From NCBI RefSeq assembly GCF_018614195.1, contig NZ_JAGGOT010000010.1, forward strand, positions 1-64,000: a DNA stretch of 64,000 nt, written 5' to 3'. The notes under the pieces were generated by a model. It was given only the letters and a program-made list of their open reading frames with translations. It was not told where the DNA came from and did not search any database. Within the stretch, counting starts at the first letter, position 1, and every line of letters starts with the position of its first letter. The position numbers and the translations under genes are program-made. This document shows positions 36,887 through 46,479 of this stretch, in pieces. This DNA comes from Streptomyces sp. ISL-43. Lineage in GTDB: Bacteria > Actinomycetota > Actinomycetes > Streptomycetales > Streptomycetaceae.

Positions 36887-37072
36887 TCAGCCGGACTCCT
36901 TGACCACGCGGAGGAAGTCGGCCCAGGCGGCCTGGGTGGTGGCGAGAACGAGGTGGGCCGGGTCGGCGCGGTCGGCCACGCGGACCAGGGTGCCGGGCGC
37001 GGCGCTGACGTACACGCAGGTGTCCCCCTCACCACAGAAGGAGGACTTCTGCCAGGCGGTCCGAGTGGTCAT
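36887..37072 (-). CDS. DUF397-domain small protein
   Basis: 61 residues, nearly all DUF397: WQKSSFCGEGDTCVYV, then VRVADRADPAHLVL and the aromatic WADFLRVVK. Ribosome site GGAGGAG. DUF397 proteins are abundant in Streptomyces, usually paired with an Xre regulator and thought to counteract it, as BldB-like developmental modules. Here no Xre gene is adjacent; a GntR regulator lies upstream instead, so this is an orphan copy. Confidence 0.92.
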   Translation of the reverse strand: MTTRTAWQKSSFCGEGDTCVYVSAAPGTLVRVADRADPAHLVLATTQAAWADFLRVVKESG

Positions 37073-37196
37073 GGTTGTCTCCTCCGCTCACAGGCGCTCG
37101 TGGCGCCGTGGACGAGCTCCCGGTACTTCTCGTGGCGACCGTATCCCCGCGGCGGCCGCACTCCGGCCATTTCCGGGGAAATTGCTCCGCCGGCGC

Positions 37197-37946
37197 TCAG
37201 GGGCCGGTAAGGCCGGGCGGATCTTCCGGGGCCAGCGGGATCTCGTAGGCGATCTCCGTGTGCCGGTCGGCGACCACGATGTCGGCGGTCTCCACCGCGC
37301 GCCCGTCCGCCGCGTAGTGCGTGCGCTCGATCTCGGTGATCAGGTCGCCGACGCCGATGCCGAGCAGGCCGGCCTGCCGCCGGTTCGCGCGCGCCGGGCG
37401 CGGGACCTCCAGCGCGGAGGTGACCGTGACGCCGATCGCGCGCATCCGCTCCACGACTCCGGCGCCCTTGTGGGGGCCCATCTCGGGCAGGACGACCGGG
37501 GTGCCGCCGGTGAGGGCCATCGGCTCCCAGGACTCGCAGACCTCGAAGGGCCCGCCCTCGCCGGAGAAGGCGTAGGTGGTGACCACGCACGGGTCGCCGG
37601 GGGCGATGCCCAGGCGTGCGGCGATGCTCCCGGTGGCCTCGACCCGGGCCTTGGTGTGGGACTCCGTGCGGACCTTCCCGGACGCGCCGGGTCCGCGGCG
37701 GTGGGGGCGGACGACCCGAAGCCGCTGCCGCGGGACGCGGACGTAGGTGCCGGCGCCGGGCCTGCCCTCCACGAGGCCCTCGATGACGAGGAGTTCCAGC
37801 GCCCGCTGGGCGACGGACTGCCCGACGCGGAATTCGGCGGCGAGCCGCGCCCGCGAGGGGAGTCTCGCGCCAACGGGCCATTCCGCGGCCCGGATCCGGG
37901 TCCGCAGCGCGTCGGCCACCTTCGAGTACGCCGTGTCGCGGGGCAT
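37197..37946 (-). CDS. GntR-family regulator, HutC/UTRA subgroup
   Basis: 249 residues from ATG 37946. GntR winged helix in residues ~3-70 (AYSKVADALRTRIRAAEWPVGA, LPSRARLAAEFRVGQSVAQRALELL, GRPGAGTYV) and a C-terminal UTRA ligand domain (GIAPGDPCVVTTYAFSGEGGPFEV, GDLITEIERTHYAADGRAVETADIVV). UTRA regulators sense small metabolites such as amino sugars or histidine-path intermediates. The effector is unknown. It could serve as the repressor for AT-rich palindromes elsewhere, but no such site is seen beside its own gene. Confidence 0.9.
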   Translation of the reverse strand: MPRDTAYSKVADALRTRIRAAEWPVGARLPSRARLAAEFRVGQSVAQRALELLVIEGLVEGRPGAGTYVRVPRQRLRVVRPHRRGPGASGKVRTESHTKARVEATGSIAARLGIAPGDPCVVTTYAFSGEGGPFEVCESWEPMALTGGTPVVLPEMGPHKGAGVVERMRAIGVTVTSALEVPRPARANRRQAGLLGIGVGDLITEIERTHYAADGRAVETADIVVADRHTEIAYEIPLAPEDPPGLTGP

Positions 37947-38013
37947 TTCGGGCCGTCCTGTGCTCGTCGTGTACGCGCCGCCTGGGCTGCCCAACCTAAC
38001 CCGGCGGCGAGAC

Positions 38014-38051
38014 GCGAGCGGCCCCGGCCCTCGGGGGGCGGGGCCGCTCGC
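38014..38051. terminator. Terminator of the coenzyme operon
   Basis: GCGAGCGGCCCCG (38014-38026) pairs perfectly with CGGGGCCGCTCGC (38039-38051), 20 bases after the coaX stop. Confidence 0.8.
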
Positions 38052-38070
38052 GGCACTCTGCCGAACCGGG

Positions 38071-38880
38071 TCAGTCGAAGTTCGGCGCGTTGCGCTCGTA
38101 GACCAGCCGCAGGCCGATCAGGGTGAGCCACGGCTCGTGGTCGTCGATCACCGAGGCCTCGCCGAGGACGATCGGGGCCAGGCCGCCCGTGGCGATGACG
38201 CGGACGTCGTCCGGGGCGCCGGCCGGGCCGGCCAGCTCCTTGGCCATCCGGGTCACGATCCCGTCGACCTGGCCCGCGAATCCGTAGACCACGCCCGACT
38301 GCATCGCCTCGACCGTGGACTTGCCGATGACGTTGCGCGGGCGGGCCAGCTCGATCTTGCGGAGCTGGGCGCCCCGGACGCCGAGGGCCTCCATGGAGAT
38401 CTCGATGCCCGGGGAGATCACCCCGCCCACGTACTCGCCCTTCGCGGACACCGCGTCGAAGGTGGTCGCCGTGCCGAAGTCGACGACGATCGCGGGGCCG
38501 CCGTAGAGCTCGACGGCCGCGACCGCGTTGATGATGCGGTCCGCGCCGACCTCCTTCGGGTTGTCCATGAGGATCGGGACGCCCGTCTTGATGCCCGGCT
38601 CCACCAGCACGGCCGGGACGTCCCCGTAGTAGCGGCGGGTCACCTCGCGCAGTTCGTGCAGCACCGACGGCACCGTCGAGCAGATCGCGATGCCGTGGAT
38701 GCCGTCGCCGAGCTCGCTGCCGAGCATCGGGTGCATGCCCATCAGGCCCTGCATCAGCACGGCCATCTCGTCGGCCGTGCGACGCGGGTCGGTCGAGACG
38801 CGCCAGTGCTCGACGATCTCGTCACCGTCGAACAGGCCAAGGACCGTATGGGTGTTGCCCACGTCGATGGTGAGGAGCAT
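38071..38880 (-). CDS. coaX: Type III pantothenate kinase
   Basis: Phosphorylates pantothenate, the first committed step to coenzyme A. 269 residues. ASKHA-fold motifs: phosphate 1 DVGNTHTVLGLFDG (6-19), KEVGADRIINA, phosphate 2 VVDFGTATTFDAV and GGVISPGIE. The type III enzyme is not feedback-inhibited by CoA. Last gene of the DUF2520-panC-nadB-nadC-coaX run; starts 3 bases after the nadC stop, so coupling is likely. Confidence 0.96.
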   Translation of the reverse strand: MLLTIDVGNTHTVLGLFDGDEIVEHWRVSTDPRRTADEMAVLMQGLMGMHPMLGSELGDGIHGIAICSTVPSVLHELREVTRRYYGDVPAVLVEPGIKTGVPILMDNPKEVGADRIINAVAAVELYGGPAIVVDFGTATTFDAVSAKGEYVGGVISPGIEISMEALGVRGAQLRKIELARPRNVIGKSTVEAMQSGVVYGFAGQVDGIVTRMAKELAGPAGAPDDVRVIATGGLAPIVLGEASVIDDHEPWLTLIGLRLVYERNAPNFD

Positions 38881-38883
38881 CGG

Positions 38884-39888
38884 TTAGACCGCCTCGCGCA
38901 GATCGAGGCCGATGTCCAGGATCGGGGAGGAGTGGGTGAGGCCGCCGACCGCGAGGTAGTCGACGCCGGTCTCGGCGTAGGCGCGGGCGTTGTGCATGGT
39001 GAGGCGGCCCGAGGACTCCAGCACCGCGCGGCCGTGCACCAGGGCCACGGCCTCCTCGGTCTCGATCGGCGTGAAGTTGTCGAGCAGGATCAGGTCGGCG
39101 CCCGCGTCCAGGGCCTCACGGACCTGCTGCAGGGTGTCGACCTCGACCTCGATGGGCAGGTCGGGGAACTGCTCGCGCACGGCCTTGAAGGCCTCGCGGA
39201 CACCGCCCGCCGCGATCACGTGGTTGTCCTTGACCAGAGCCGCGTCGGACAGGGACATCCGGTGGTTGACGCCGCCGCCGCAGCGGACCGCGTACTTCTC
39301 CAGGCAGCGCAGGCCGGGGGTGGTCTTGCGGGTGTCGCGGACCTTGGCCTTGGTGCCCTCCAGCTCGTCGGCCCACGCGCGGGTCGCCGTGGCGATGCCC
39401 GACATCAGGCAGAGCAGGTTCAGCGCGCTGCGCTCGCCGGTGAGCAGGTCCCGGGTGCGGGCCCGCACCGACAGCAGCACCTGGCCGGGCTCGACGCGCT
39501 CGCCGTCCTCGACGTGCCGCTCCACCTCGAACTCGTCGGTGCAGACGACGGACAGGACGGCCTCGGCGACGCGCAGTCCGGCGACCGTGCCCGCCTCGCG
39601 GGCGGTGAAGTCGGCGGTCGCGACGGCCTCCTCGGGGACGGTGGCGACGGTGGTCACGTCGACCCCGCCGTCGAGGTCCTCGGAGATCGCCATGTGCGCG
39701 ATGTCCTCGACCTCGACCGGGTCCAGACCGGCGTCCGCGAGCAGCTGGGCCAGCGCCGGGTCGAGGCCGGTCTCCTCGCCCTCGCCGCAGGCGCAGTCGT
39801 CGCCGCAGCCGCCGCCCCCGCTCTGGCCGAGGAGGGGAAGCTCTTCGTGGTCGTGGTCGTGGTCGTGGTCGTGCTCGTGCGTGCTCAC
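38884..39888 (-). CDS. nadC: Nicotinate-nucleotide pyrophosphorylase with metal-binding-like N-terminal extension
   Basis: Converts quinolinate and PRPP to nicotinate mononucleotide, third step of de novo NAD synthesis. 334 residues from GTG 39888 (GGAG 8 bases before). The enzyme body starts near residue 45: EDLDGGVDVTT, GERSALNLLCLMSGIAT, DTRKTTPGLRCLEKYAVRCGGG, NHRMSLSDAALVKDNH and EVEVDTLQQ. The first 40 residues are unusual: H4-H14 alternate with acidic residues (HEHDHDHDHDHEE, encoded by GGTCGT repeats) and Cys28, Cys32, Cys34 form CGDDCAC. This could bind zinc or nickel. Confidence 0.95.
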   Translation of the reverse strand: MSTHEHDHDHDHDHEELPLLGQSGGGGCGDDCACGEGEETGLDPALAQLLADAGLDPVEVEDIAHMAISEDLDGGVDVTTVATVPEEAVATADFTAREAGTVAGLRVAEAVLSVVCTDEFEVERHVEDGERVEPGQVLLSVRARTRDLLTGERSALNLLCLMSGIATATRAWADELEGTKAKVRDTRKTTPGLRCLEKYAVRCGGGVNHRMSLSDAALVKDNHVIAAGGVREAFKAVREQFPDLPIEVEVDTLQQVREALDAGADLILLDNFTPIETEEAVALVHGRAVLESSGRLTMHNARAYAETGVDYLAVGGLTHSSPILDIGLDLREAV

Positions 39889-39890
39889 GG

Positions 39891-41645
39891 TTACCGCTCC
39901 AGGCTGTCGGGGCTCAGGGGGATCTGTACGGACGGGAAGTCCGCCGAGTCGGTGGGGGTGACGACCAGTGCCCGCCGCTCGGTCGCCGACAGGCGTACGA
40001 CGAGGTGGCGGCGCCAGTGCGCGTCGTCCCGGTCGGGGTGGTCCTCGCGCCAGTGGCAGCCGCGGGTCTCCGCGCGCCGCTGGGCGGCGGCGACCAGGAC
40101 GCGGGCCACGCACAGCAGGTTGGTGGCTTCCCAGGTCTCGGTGCCGGGGACGGCCGTCTTGCCCTGGGTCTCCAGCTCCGTCAGGGCCTTCGCGTACAGG
40201 GCTTCGAGTGCGGCGGCGGCCGTGCGCAGCGATTCCGCGGAGCGGAGCACGCCGGCGCCGTCGGTCATGATGCGCTGGATCTCGTAGCGCGCCTCGGCGG
40301 GCTGGAGGGGGCCGGTGGCCGGGACGGGGATGCCGGGGCCGTTGCCGGCGGGCTCCCCCGCGGCGGCGATGACGGCGTCGGCGATGCGCTCGGCGAAGAC
40401 CAGGCCTTCCAGCAGGGAGTTGGAGGCGAGGCGGTTCGCGCCGTGCACGCCGGTGCAGGCGACCTCGCCGCACGCGTACAGGCCGGGGACGGTGGTGCGG
40501 CCGTGCAGGTCGGTCCGTACGCCGCCGGAGGCGTAGTGCGCGGCCGGGGCGACGGGGATGGGCTCGGTGACCGGGTCGATGCCGTGTGAGCGGCAGGCGG
40601 CGAGGATGTTGGGGAAGCGCTGCTCCCACATCCGGGCGCCGAAGTGCCGGGCGTCCAGGTACATGTGCTCGGTGCCCTGCTCCTGCATGCGGCGCGTGAT
40701 GCCCTTGGCGACGATGTCGCGGGGCGCGAGCTCGGCGAGCTCGTGCTGGCCGGTCATGAAGCGGACGCCGTCGGCGTCGACGAGGTACGCGCCCTCGCCG
40801 CGCACGGCCTCCGACACCAGGGGCTGCTGGCCTTCGGCGTCGGCGCCGAGGAAGAGCACGGTGGGGTGGAACTGGACGAATTCGAGGTCGGAGACCTGGG
40901 CGCCGGCCCGCAGTGCGAGGGCCACGCCGTCGCCGGTGGAGACGGACGGGTTGGTCGTCGCGGAGAAGACCTGGCCCATGCCGCCGGTCGCGAGGATCAC
41001 GGCGGGCGCGTGGACGGCGCCGACCCCGTCGTGCTGGCCCTCGCCCATGACGTGCAGCGTGACGCCGGCGGTACGCCCCTGCGCGTCCTGGAGGAGGTCC
41101 AGGACCAGGGCGTTCTCGACGGTCTCGATGCCGGCCGCCTGGACGGCTTCGACGAGCGCACGGGAGATCTCGGCGCCGGTGGCGTCGCCGCCGGCGTGCG
41201 CGATGCGGCGGCGGTGGTGGCCGCCCTCGCGGGTCAGCTCGATCTCGCCGGTCTCGGCGGAGGTGTCGAAGACGGCGCCGGTGGCGATCAGCCGGCGTAC
41301 CGCGTCCGGGCCCTCGGTGACCAGGAGCCGGACGGCGGCCTCGTCGCACAGGCCGGCGCCCGCGACGAGGGTGTCGTCGAGGTGCTGCTCGGGGGTGTCC
41401 CCGTCACCGAGGGCGGCGGCGATGCCGCCCTGGGCCCAGCGGGTGGAGCCGTCGTCGAGCCGCGCCTTGGTGACCACGACGGTACGGCGGCCGGCGGCGG
41501 CGCAGCGCAGCGCGGCGGTCAGGCCCGCGACGCCGGACCCGACGACCACGACATCGGCGTCGACGGACCAGCCGGGGGCCGGGGCGTGCAGCCGTATGCC
41601 GGTGCTGGTGCCCGCCGTTGCGGGGCCTCTGCCTGGGGTACTCAC
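39891..41645 (-). CDS. nadB: L-aspartate oxidase
   Basis: FAD enzyme oxidising L-aspartate to iminoaspartate, the first step of NAD synthesis. 584 residues from GTG 41645, overlapping the panC stop (GTGA). FAD-binding [17 protein letters not shown], then [53 protein letters not shown] (in pieces), and [15 protein letters not shown]. The nadA gene for quinolinate synthase is not in this window, though nadC follows directly. Ends 2 bases before nadC. Confidence 0.96.
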   Translation of the reverse strand: MSTPGRGPATAGTSTGIRLHAPAPGWSVDADVVVVGSGVAGLTAALRCAAAGRRTVVVTKARLDDGSTRWAQGGIAAALGDGDTPEQHLDDTLVAGAGLCDEAAVRLLVTEGPDAVRRLIATGAVFDTSAETGEIELTREGGHHRRRIAHAGGDATGAEISRALVEAVQAAGIETVENALVLDLLQDAQGRTAGVTLHVMGEGQHDGVGAVHAPAVILATGGMGQVFSATTNPSVSTGDGVALALRAGAQVSDLEFVQFHPTVLFLGADAEGQQPLVSEAVRGEGAYLVDADGVRFMTGQHELAELAPRDIVAKGITRRMQEQGTEHMYLDARHFGARMWEQRFPNILAACRSHGIDPVTEPIPVAPAAHYASGGVRTDLHGRTTVPGLYACGEVACTGVHGANRLASNSLLEGLVFAERIADAVIAAAGEPAGNGPGIPVPATGPLQPAEARYEIQRIMTDGAGVLRSAESLRTAAAALEALYAKALTELETQGKTAVPGTETWEATNLLCVARVLVAAAQRRAETRGCHWREDHPDRDDAHWRRHLVVRLSATERRALVVTPTDSADFPSVQIPLSPDSLER

Positions 41646-42664
41646 GCGTGTGCTCCGAACTCCAATGGGATGTTGTCGATCAGCCGGGTCGCGCCCACCT
41701 TCGCGGCGACGGCCAGCACGGCCCGGCCGGTGAAGCCGGGGCCGGCCTCGGTGAAGTCCTGGGGGTCCACCAGCGCCAGGTAGTCCAGTACGAGGGGCGG
41801 GTCGTGCCGGCCCGCCTCCTGCAGGACGTGCCGCGCGGCGGCCCGTACGGCGTCCGGAAGCCCGGCGCCCGCCGCCGAGACGGCGTGGGCGTCGGCGGAG
41901 GCGCGGATCTCGCCGAGCCGGGCCAGGCCGGTGGCCCGCTCGTCGCCGGCCGGGGGCGCCTGGGCCTCGGCGCGGGCGCGGAGCGCGGCCTGCGCGGCGA
42001 GCCGGTCCTGGCCGGCGAACAGGGCGCGGGACAGGGCGAGGGCGGTACGCCGCTCCGTGGCGGAGAGGTAGCGGTTGCGCGAGGACAGCGCGAGCCCGTC
42101 CTCCTCGCGGACGGTCGGTACGCCGACCACTTCCACGGGGAAGTTGAGGTCGGTCACCATCCGCTGGATCAGGGCCAGTTGCTGCGCGTCCTTCTGGCCG
42201 AAGAAGGCCAGGTCGGGACGGGTGAGGTGGAGCAGCTTGGCGACGACGGTCAGCATGCCGTCGAAGTGGCCGGGGCGGGTGCCCCCTTCGAGGCGTCCGC
42301 CCATCGGGCCGGCGCTGATCCGGACCTGGGGGTCTCCGCCGGGGTAGACCTCGTCGACGGCGGGGGCGAACACGGCGTCGGCTCCGGCCTCTTCGGCGAT
42401 GAGCAGGTCGGCGTCGAGGGTGCGCGGGTAGCGGTCGAGGTCCTCGTTCGCCCCGAACTGGAGCGGGTTGACGAAGACCGTGACCACGACCTGGCCGGTG
42501 GGGCCGACGTGCGCGCGGGCGGTGCGGACCAAGGTGGCGTGGCCCTCGTGGAGGGCGCCCATGGTCATGACGACGGCGCGGCGGCCGGCGGTGGCCTCCA
42601 GGGCCGTGGTGGCTGCGGCGCGGGGGAGCTCGTGCAGCGCGTCGGCGGTGTCGAGGAGGATCAC
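41642..42664 (-). CDS. panC: Pantothenate synthetase
   Basis: Joins pantoate and beta-alanine with ATP. 340 residues from GTG 42664, overlapping the upstream stop (GTGA). Motifs: [10 protein letters not shown] (HIGH-like, about 33-42), [46 protein letters not shown] and SSRNRYL. The insert between ~185 and 215 ([17 protein letters not shown]) makes it longer than the ~285 of E. coli. Central gene of the CoA/NAD operon. Confidence 0.96.
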   Translation of the reverse strand: MILLDTADALHELPRAAATTALEATAGRRAVVMTMGALHEGHATLVRTARAHVGPTGQVVVTVFVNPLQFGANEDLDRYPRTLDADLLIAEEAGADAVFAPAVDEVYPGGDPQVRISAGPMGGRLEGGTRPGHFDGMLTVVAKLLHLTRPDLAFFGQKDAQQLALIQRMVTDLNFPVEVVGVPTVREEDGLALSSRNRYLSATERRTALALSRALFAGQDRLAAQAALRARAEAQAPPAGDERATGLARLGEIRASADAHAVSAAGAGLPDAVRAAARHVLQEAGRHDPPLVLDYLALVDPQDFTEAGPGFTGRAVLAVAAKVGATRLIDNIPLEFGAHA

Positions 42665-43599
42665 CGGTCACCGCCTTCGGGGTCGCGGCCGTCGAATTCG
42701 AATCCCGCGCCGTCGGCGAGGACACCGAGCAGGTCCTCGGCGAGTTCGGGCTTGAGCAGACCGTGCGCGAGGGCGCGGTCCGCGGTCGTGCGGGCCATCG
42801 CGAGGTAGCCGGCGACGCTGCCCGGGGCGTGCCTGCGCAGCTCCGAGACGTGCGCGGCGACGGTGCCCGCGTCGCCGCGGGCCACCGGGCCGGTCAGGGC
42901 GGCGTCACCGGAGCGCAGGGCGTTGTCGAGGGCCGCGCCGAGCAGCGGGCCGAGCATCCGGTCGGGGTGCTCGACGCCCGCCTTGGCCAGCAGCTCCATG
43001 GACTGGGCGACCAGGGTGACCAAGTGGTTCGCGCCGAGGGCGAGGGCCGCGTGGTAGAGCGGGCGGTTCACCTCGGCGATCCACTCGGGTTCCCCGCCCA
43101 TCTCGATGACCAGGGCTTCGGCGGCGAGCCGCAGCTCGTCGGGGGCGGTCACCCCGAAGGAGCAGCCGGCCAGCCGCTGGACGTCGACCTCGGTGCCGGT
43201 GAAGGTCATCGCGGGGTGCAGGGCCAGCGGGAGCGCGCCCGCGCGGCGGGCCGGGTCCAGCACGGCGACCCCGTACCGCCCGGAGGTGTGGACGAGGAGC
43301 TGGCCGGGGCGGACCGCGCCGGTCTCGGCGAGGCCCTGCACCAGGGTCGGCAGGGCGTCGTCGGGGACGGTGAGCAGGACGAGGTCGGCGGCCTGGAGGA
43401 CCTGCGCGGGCGTGACGACCGGCACGTCCGGCAGCATCCGCTCGGCGCGGCGGCGCGAGGCGTCGGAGACCCCGGACACGGCGACGGGGCGGTGCCCGGT
43501 CTGCTGGAGGGCGCGGGCCAGCGCGGGGCCGACCCTGCCGGCTCCGACGACACCGACGGTGAGCCTGGCGGGGCGCTCCGCCTGAGGGGATGTGTTCAC
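42661..43599 (-). CDS. Rossmann-fold DUF2520 protein, panC-linked
   Basis: 312 residues from GTG 43599. N-terminal dinucleotide-binding fold ([19 protein letters not shown], about 13-31) and [12 protein letters not shown]-terminal all-helical DUF2520 domain ([33 protein letters not shown]). The layout is that of a ketopantoate reductase or hydroxyacid dehydrogenase. Coupled to panC by a GTGA overlap. A role as NAD(P)-dependent reductase in pantothenate supply is tempting but unproven. Confidence 0.88.
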   Translation of the reverse strand: MNTSPQAERPARLTVGVVGAGRVGPALARALQQTGHRPVAVSGVSDASRRRAERMLPDVPVVTPAQVLQAADLVLLTVPDDALPTLVQGLAETGAVRPGQLLVHTSGRYGVAVLDPARRAGALPLALHPAMTFTGTEVDVQRLAGCSFGVTAPDELRLAAEALVIEMGGEPEWIAEVNRPLYHAALALGANHLVTLVAQSMELLAKAGVEHPDRMLGPLLGAALDNALRSGDAALTGPVARGDAGTVAAHVSELRRHAPGSVAGYLAMARTTADRALAHGLLKPELAEDLLGVLADGAGFEFDGRDPEGGDR

Positions 43600-43695
43600 G
43601 CGGGGAAGGCCTTCCGTTCCAGTCCGCGGGGGGTACCGGACGATACGTCGCCATGCTAGCTCCTGGCGTGTCGCCCGGTCGGCGATGATCGGGGC

Positions 43696-44943
43696 ATGAG
43701 CGAGGACACGGTACGGGCGGCGGACGGCGCGGCGGACGGGGTGGCGGTCGGGGTGGCGGTCGGGCCGGGCCGGGAGGCGGCGGACGGGGCCGACGGGCCG
43801 GACGAGGCGGACGAGGCGGCCCTGCGGGCGGACCTGGTGGCCGAGCGGCTGGTGGCCGCGGGGCGGGCGGCGCGGCGGAAGCTGTCGCACAGCCTGCGGG
43901 AGGCGACGGTCGGCGAGCTGATGGCGGACCTGGGCGGGATGGCCCCCGACCCGGACGAGCCCGGCGACATCTACGGCGACGGCGTCGTGGCCCGGCTGGA
44001 GCGGCGGGTCGCGGAACTGCTGGGGACCGAGGACGCGGCGTTCTTCCCGACCGGGACGATGGCCCAGCAGATCGCGCTGCGCTGCTGGGCCGGCCGGACC
44101 GGGAACCCGGTCGTCGCCCTGCACCCGATGAGCCATCCGGAGCTGTGGGAGGGCGGCGCGCTGTCGGTCGTCTCCGGGCTGCGGACCGTCCACCCGACGG
44201 GCGAACCGCGCCAGCCGGCCGCTTCCGAGGTCGCGGAGCTGTCCGAGCCGTTCGGGACGCTGATGCTGGAGCTGCCGCTGCGCGACGCGGGCTTCCTGCT
44301 GCCGACGTGGGACGAGCTGTCGGCGGTGGTGGCGACCGCCCGGGAACTGGACGCGGTCGTCCACTTCGACGGCGCCCGGCTGTGGGAGACGACGGTCCAC
44401 TTCGGCCGCTCCCTGCCGGAGATCGCCGCGCTCGCGGACTCGGTCTACGTCTCCTTCTACAAATCGCTGGGCGGCATCAGCGGGGCTGCCCTCGCCGGAT
44501 CCCGCTCGCTCGTGGCGGAGGCCAGGGTCTGGCGCCACCGGTACGGGGGCCAGATCTTCCGCCAGTTCCCCGCCGCGCTGTCCGCACTGGCCGGGCTGGA
44601 ACGGGAGCTGCCGAAGCTCCCGTCCTACGTCGCCGGGGCGCGGGTGGTGGCGGCCGCGCTGTCCTCGGCGCTGGCCGCCTCCCCCGAGGTCCCCTGGTTC
44701 CGGGTCAACCCGCAGGTGCCGCACACCCACCAGTTCCAGGTGTGGCTCCCTTACGACGCGGACCGCCTCACCGAGGCGGGCGTCCGGCTGGCGGAGGACA
44801 CGGGCACGGTCCTCTTCCGCCGCTGGTCCCCCGACGGCCCGCCGGGCCTCTCGGTGACGGAACTGGAGGTCACGGAACCGGGCCTGTCCTGGACCCCGCA
44901 GGACGTGACGCACGCGGTCGCAGACTTCGTAGCCCGCCTCTAG
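43696..44943 (+). CDS. PLP-dependent threonine aldolase family protein
   Basis: 415 residues. Fold-type I aminotransferase-like enzyme with the active-site Lys in SVYVSFYKSLGGISGA, glycine-rich FFPTGTMAQQIALR, and HFDGARLWE (PLP Asp). Members cleave beta-hydroxy amino acids such as L-allo-threonine to glycine and an aldehyde. The first ~45 residues are a low-complexity Ala/Asp/Gly tail. Its TAG stop codon is formed with the first base of an IS630-type element inserted at this TA; the original gene probably ended at the same place. Divergent from the cofactor operon. Confidence 0.9.
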   Translation: MSEDTVRAADGAADGVAVGVAVGPGREAADGADGPDEADEAALRADLVAERLVAAGRAARRKLSHSLREATVGELMADLGGMAPDPDEPGDIYGDGVVARLERRVAELLGTEDAAFFPTGTMAQQIALRCWAGRTGNPVVALHPMSHPELWEGGALSVVSGLRTVHPTGEPRQPAASEVAELSEPFGTLMLELPLRDAGFLLPTWDELSAVVATARELDAVVHFDGARLWETTVHFGRSLPEIAALADSVYVSFYKSLGGISGAALAGSRSLVAEARVWRHRYGGQIFRQFPAALSALAGLERELPKLPSYVAGARVVAAALSSALAASPEVPWFRVNPQVPHTHQFQVWLPYDADRLTEAGVRLAEDTGTVLFRRWSPDGPPGLSVTELEVTEPGLSWTPQDVTHAVADFVARL

Positions 44944-44975
44944 TGCTGCTCCGCGTTAGTTCGTGGAGGGGTGTT
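44941..44975 (+). repeat. Left terminal inverted repeat of the IS630 element
   Basis: 35 bases beginning TAGTGCTGCTCCGCG; identical to the reverse complement of 46774-46808. The leading TA is the target dinucleotide. Confidence 0.95.
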
Positions 44976-44977
44976 AG

Positions 44978-45316
44978 TCAGGCTGGCTGGTCGCCGAGGT
45001 AGAGGTAGCAGGCGCAGTCCATGCAGTCTTCGGGGTTGCCGAAGGGTAGGCCGGTGGGCAGGAGGTTGTCCTGGTAGGTGCCTCGGCTGGCCAGGTGAAG
45101 GGCGAAGCCCCAGGTGTGCAGGACGCCGGTGAAGCGCAAGCGACATAGGGGGATCTGCTCGCCGTCCTTGAGTTCGCCGGTCACGTAGGCGAATCCGGTG
45201 CGGAAGCGGACGTCGACGCGGGCCAGTTGCGGCCACCGGTCCTTGGCGTGGTCGTTGAGGCGGACGCGCAGGTGGTGCTGCATGGAGTCGGGTGGGTTCT
45301 TCGGCACGGGCCCCAT
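44978..45316 (-). CDS. IS passenger protein 1, unknown function
   Basis: 112 residues from ATG 45316 (or ATG 45283, MQHHLRVRLN). Pieces: HLRVRLNDHAKDRWPQL, DVRFRTGFAYVTGEL, GEQIPLCRLRFTGVLHTWGFALHLAS, and a Cys-rich end EDCMDCACYLYLG. It looks like a compact beta-rich domain, perhaps zinc-binding at CMDCAC. It lies wholly inside the element, divergent from the transposase, and stops 2 bases from the left inverted repeat. I recall similar small hypothetical proteins beside Streptomyces transposases, but no function. Confidence 0.7.
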   Translation of the reverse strand: MGPVPKNPPDSMQHHLRVRLNDHAKDRWPQLARVDVRFRTGFAYVTGELKDGEQIPLCRLRFTGVLHTWGFALHLASRGTYQDNLLPTGLPFGNPEDCMDCACYLYLGDQPA

Positions 45317-45341
45317 CCTGCCCGGTGCGCCGACGGCCCGC

Positions 45342-45358
45342 CATGATCATCGATCATG
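45342..45358. promoter_or_regulatory. Palindrome over the transposase start codon
   Basis: CATGATC, spacer ATC, GATCATG: a perfect 7+7 bp palindrome that includes the transposase ATG and lies between the divergent passenger 1 and transposase genes. Possibly an autoregulatory site. Confidence 0.45.
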
Positions 45359-46447
45359 AACACGTGCACGCTCGTGGGTGGGGCGGTTGCGGCGGTTGCC
45401 GTGGCCTTGGACGAGACCGCGCGCAAGGTGCTGGAGCGGCTGGCTGTCTCCGCGAAGGCCCAGGTCCGCCAGGCCCTGCGTGCCCGGATCGTGCTCGCGG
45501 CGGCAGACGGGCTGGCCAACGCCGAGATTGCCCGTGAGCTGGGCATCGCGGTGAACACCGTCCGCAAGTGGCGCGGACGCTTCGCCCAGCACGGCACCGA
45601 CGGCTTGAAGGACGCCAGGCGCTCGGGCCGGCCCAAGATCTACGACGACCGGGTGCGCGTGGCGATCGTGGCCGCCGCGACCAGCGCCCCGCCGCACCCG
45701 GTTGCCACCTGGACCCATCGGGCGATCGCCGAGCGGGTCGCGGGCACTGTCTTCGCGGCCATCTCTGCCTCCCACGTCGGGCGGATACTGGCGGACTTGG
45801 ACCTCAAGCCGCACAAGGTCCGCGGCTGGCTCACCCGCCGCGACACCCCCGACTTCTGGCAGCGCGCCGAACACATCTGCGACCTCTACCGCGACCCGCC
45901 CGCCGGCGCGCTCCTGCTGTCGATCGATGAGAAGACCGCGATCGCCGCCCGCTCCCGCAAGCACCCCGGCCGCCCCGCCACCATGGGCCAGGCGGCCCGC
46001 CAGGAGTTCGAGTATGTCCGCCACGGCACCGCCTCCCTGGTGGCCGCGCTCGACGTGCGCACCGGCGAGGTCCTCACCGAGGTCATCGCCCGCAACAACG
46101 CGACGACCTTTACCGGCTTCCTCGACCGGATCGACACGCTCATCCCGCGGGGCACGGATATCCACGTGGTGCTGGACAACGGCTCCTCGCACACTGCCAA
46201 GCACACCAAGGCGTGGTTCACGGCCCATCCGCGCTGGACAGCGCACTTCACCCCGCCCCACGCCTCCTGGCTCAACCAGGTCGAGCTGGTCTTCTCCGCC
46301 CTGACCCGCAGCGTCCTGCGGCACGGCGACTTCACCAGCCGCGACGACCTCATCGACAAGTTGGACAGCTACATCATCAACCGCAACGAAACCGCGAAGC
46401 CCTTCCGCTGGACCTACGACGGCACCCCGCTCAAGGAAGCAGCCTGA
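45356..46447 (+). CDS. IS630-family transposase
   Basis: 363 residues, intact. An N-terminal helix-turn-helix (ANAEIARELGIAVNTVRKWRGRF, about 54-76) and a second DNA-binding part (RGRPKI-like, WTHRAIAERVAG) precede the catalytic domain: D191 in LLSIDEKT, D274 in VVLDNGSSHT, E310 in WLNQVELVF, 35 residues between the last two, a DDE order normal for IS630. The full frame, perfect ends and TA duplication suggest a recently active element. Confidence 0.95.
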   Translation: MNTCTLVGGAVAAVAVALDETARKVLERLAVSAKAQVRQALRARIVLAAADGLANAEIARELGIAVNTVRKWRGRFAQHGTDGLKDARRSGRPKIYDDRVRVAIVAAATSAPPHPVATWTHRAIAERVAGTVFAAISASHVGRILADLDLKPHKVRGWLTRRDTPDFWQRAEHICDLYRDPPAGALLLSIDEKTAIAARSRKHPGRPATMGQAARQEFEYVRHGTASLVAALDVRTGEVLTEVIARNNATTFTGFLDRIDTLIPRGTDIHVVLDNGSSHTAKHTKAWFTAHPRWTAHFTPPHASWLNQVELVFSALTRSVLRHGDFTSRDDLIDKLDSYIINRNETAKPFRWTYDGTPLKEAA

Positions 46448-46479
46448 CCAGCCACGACCCCGGGGGGATCAAATGCCCA

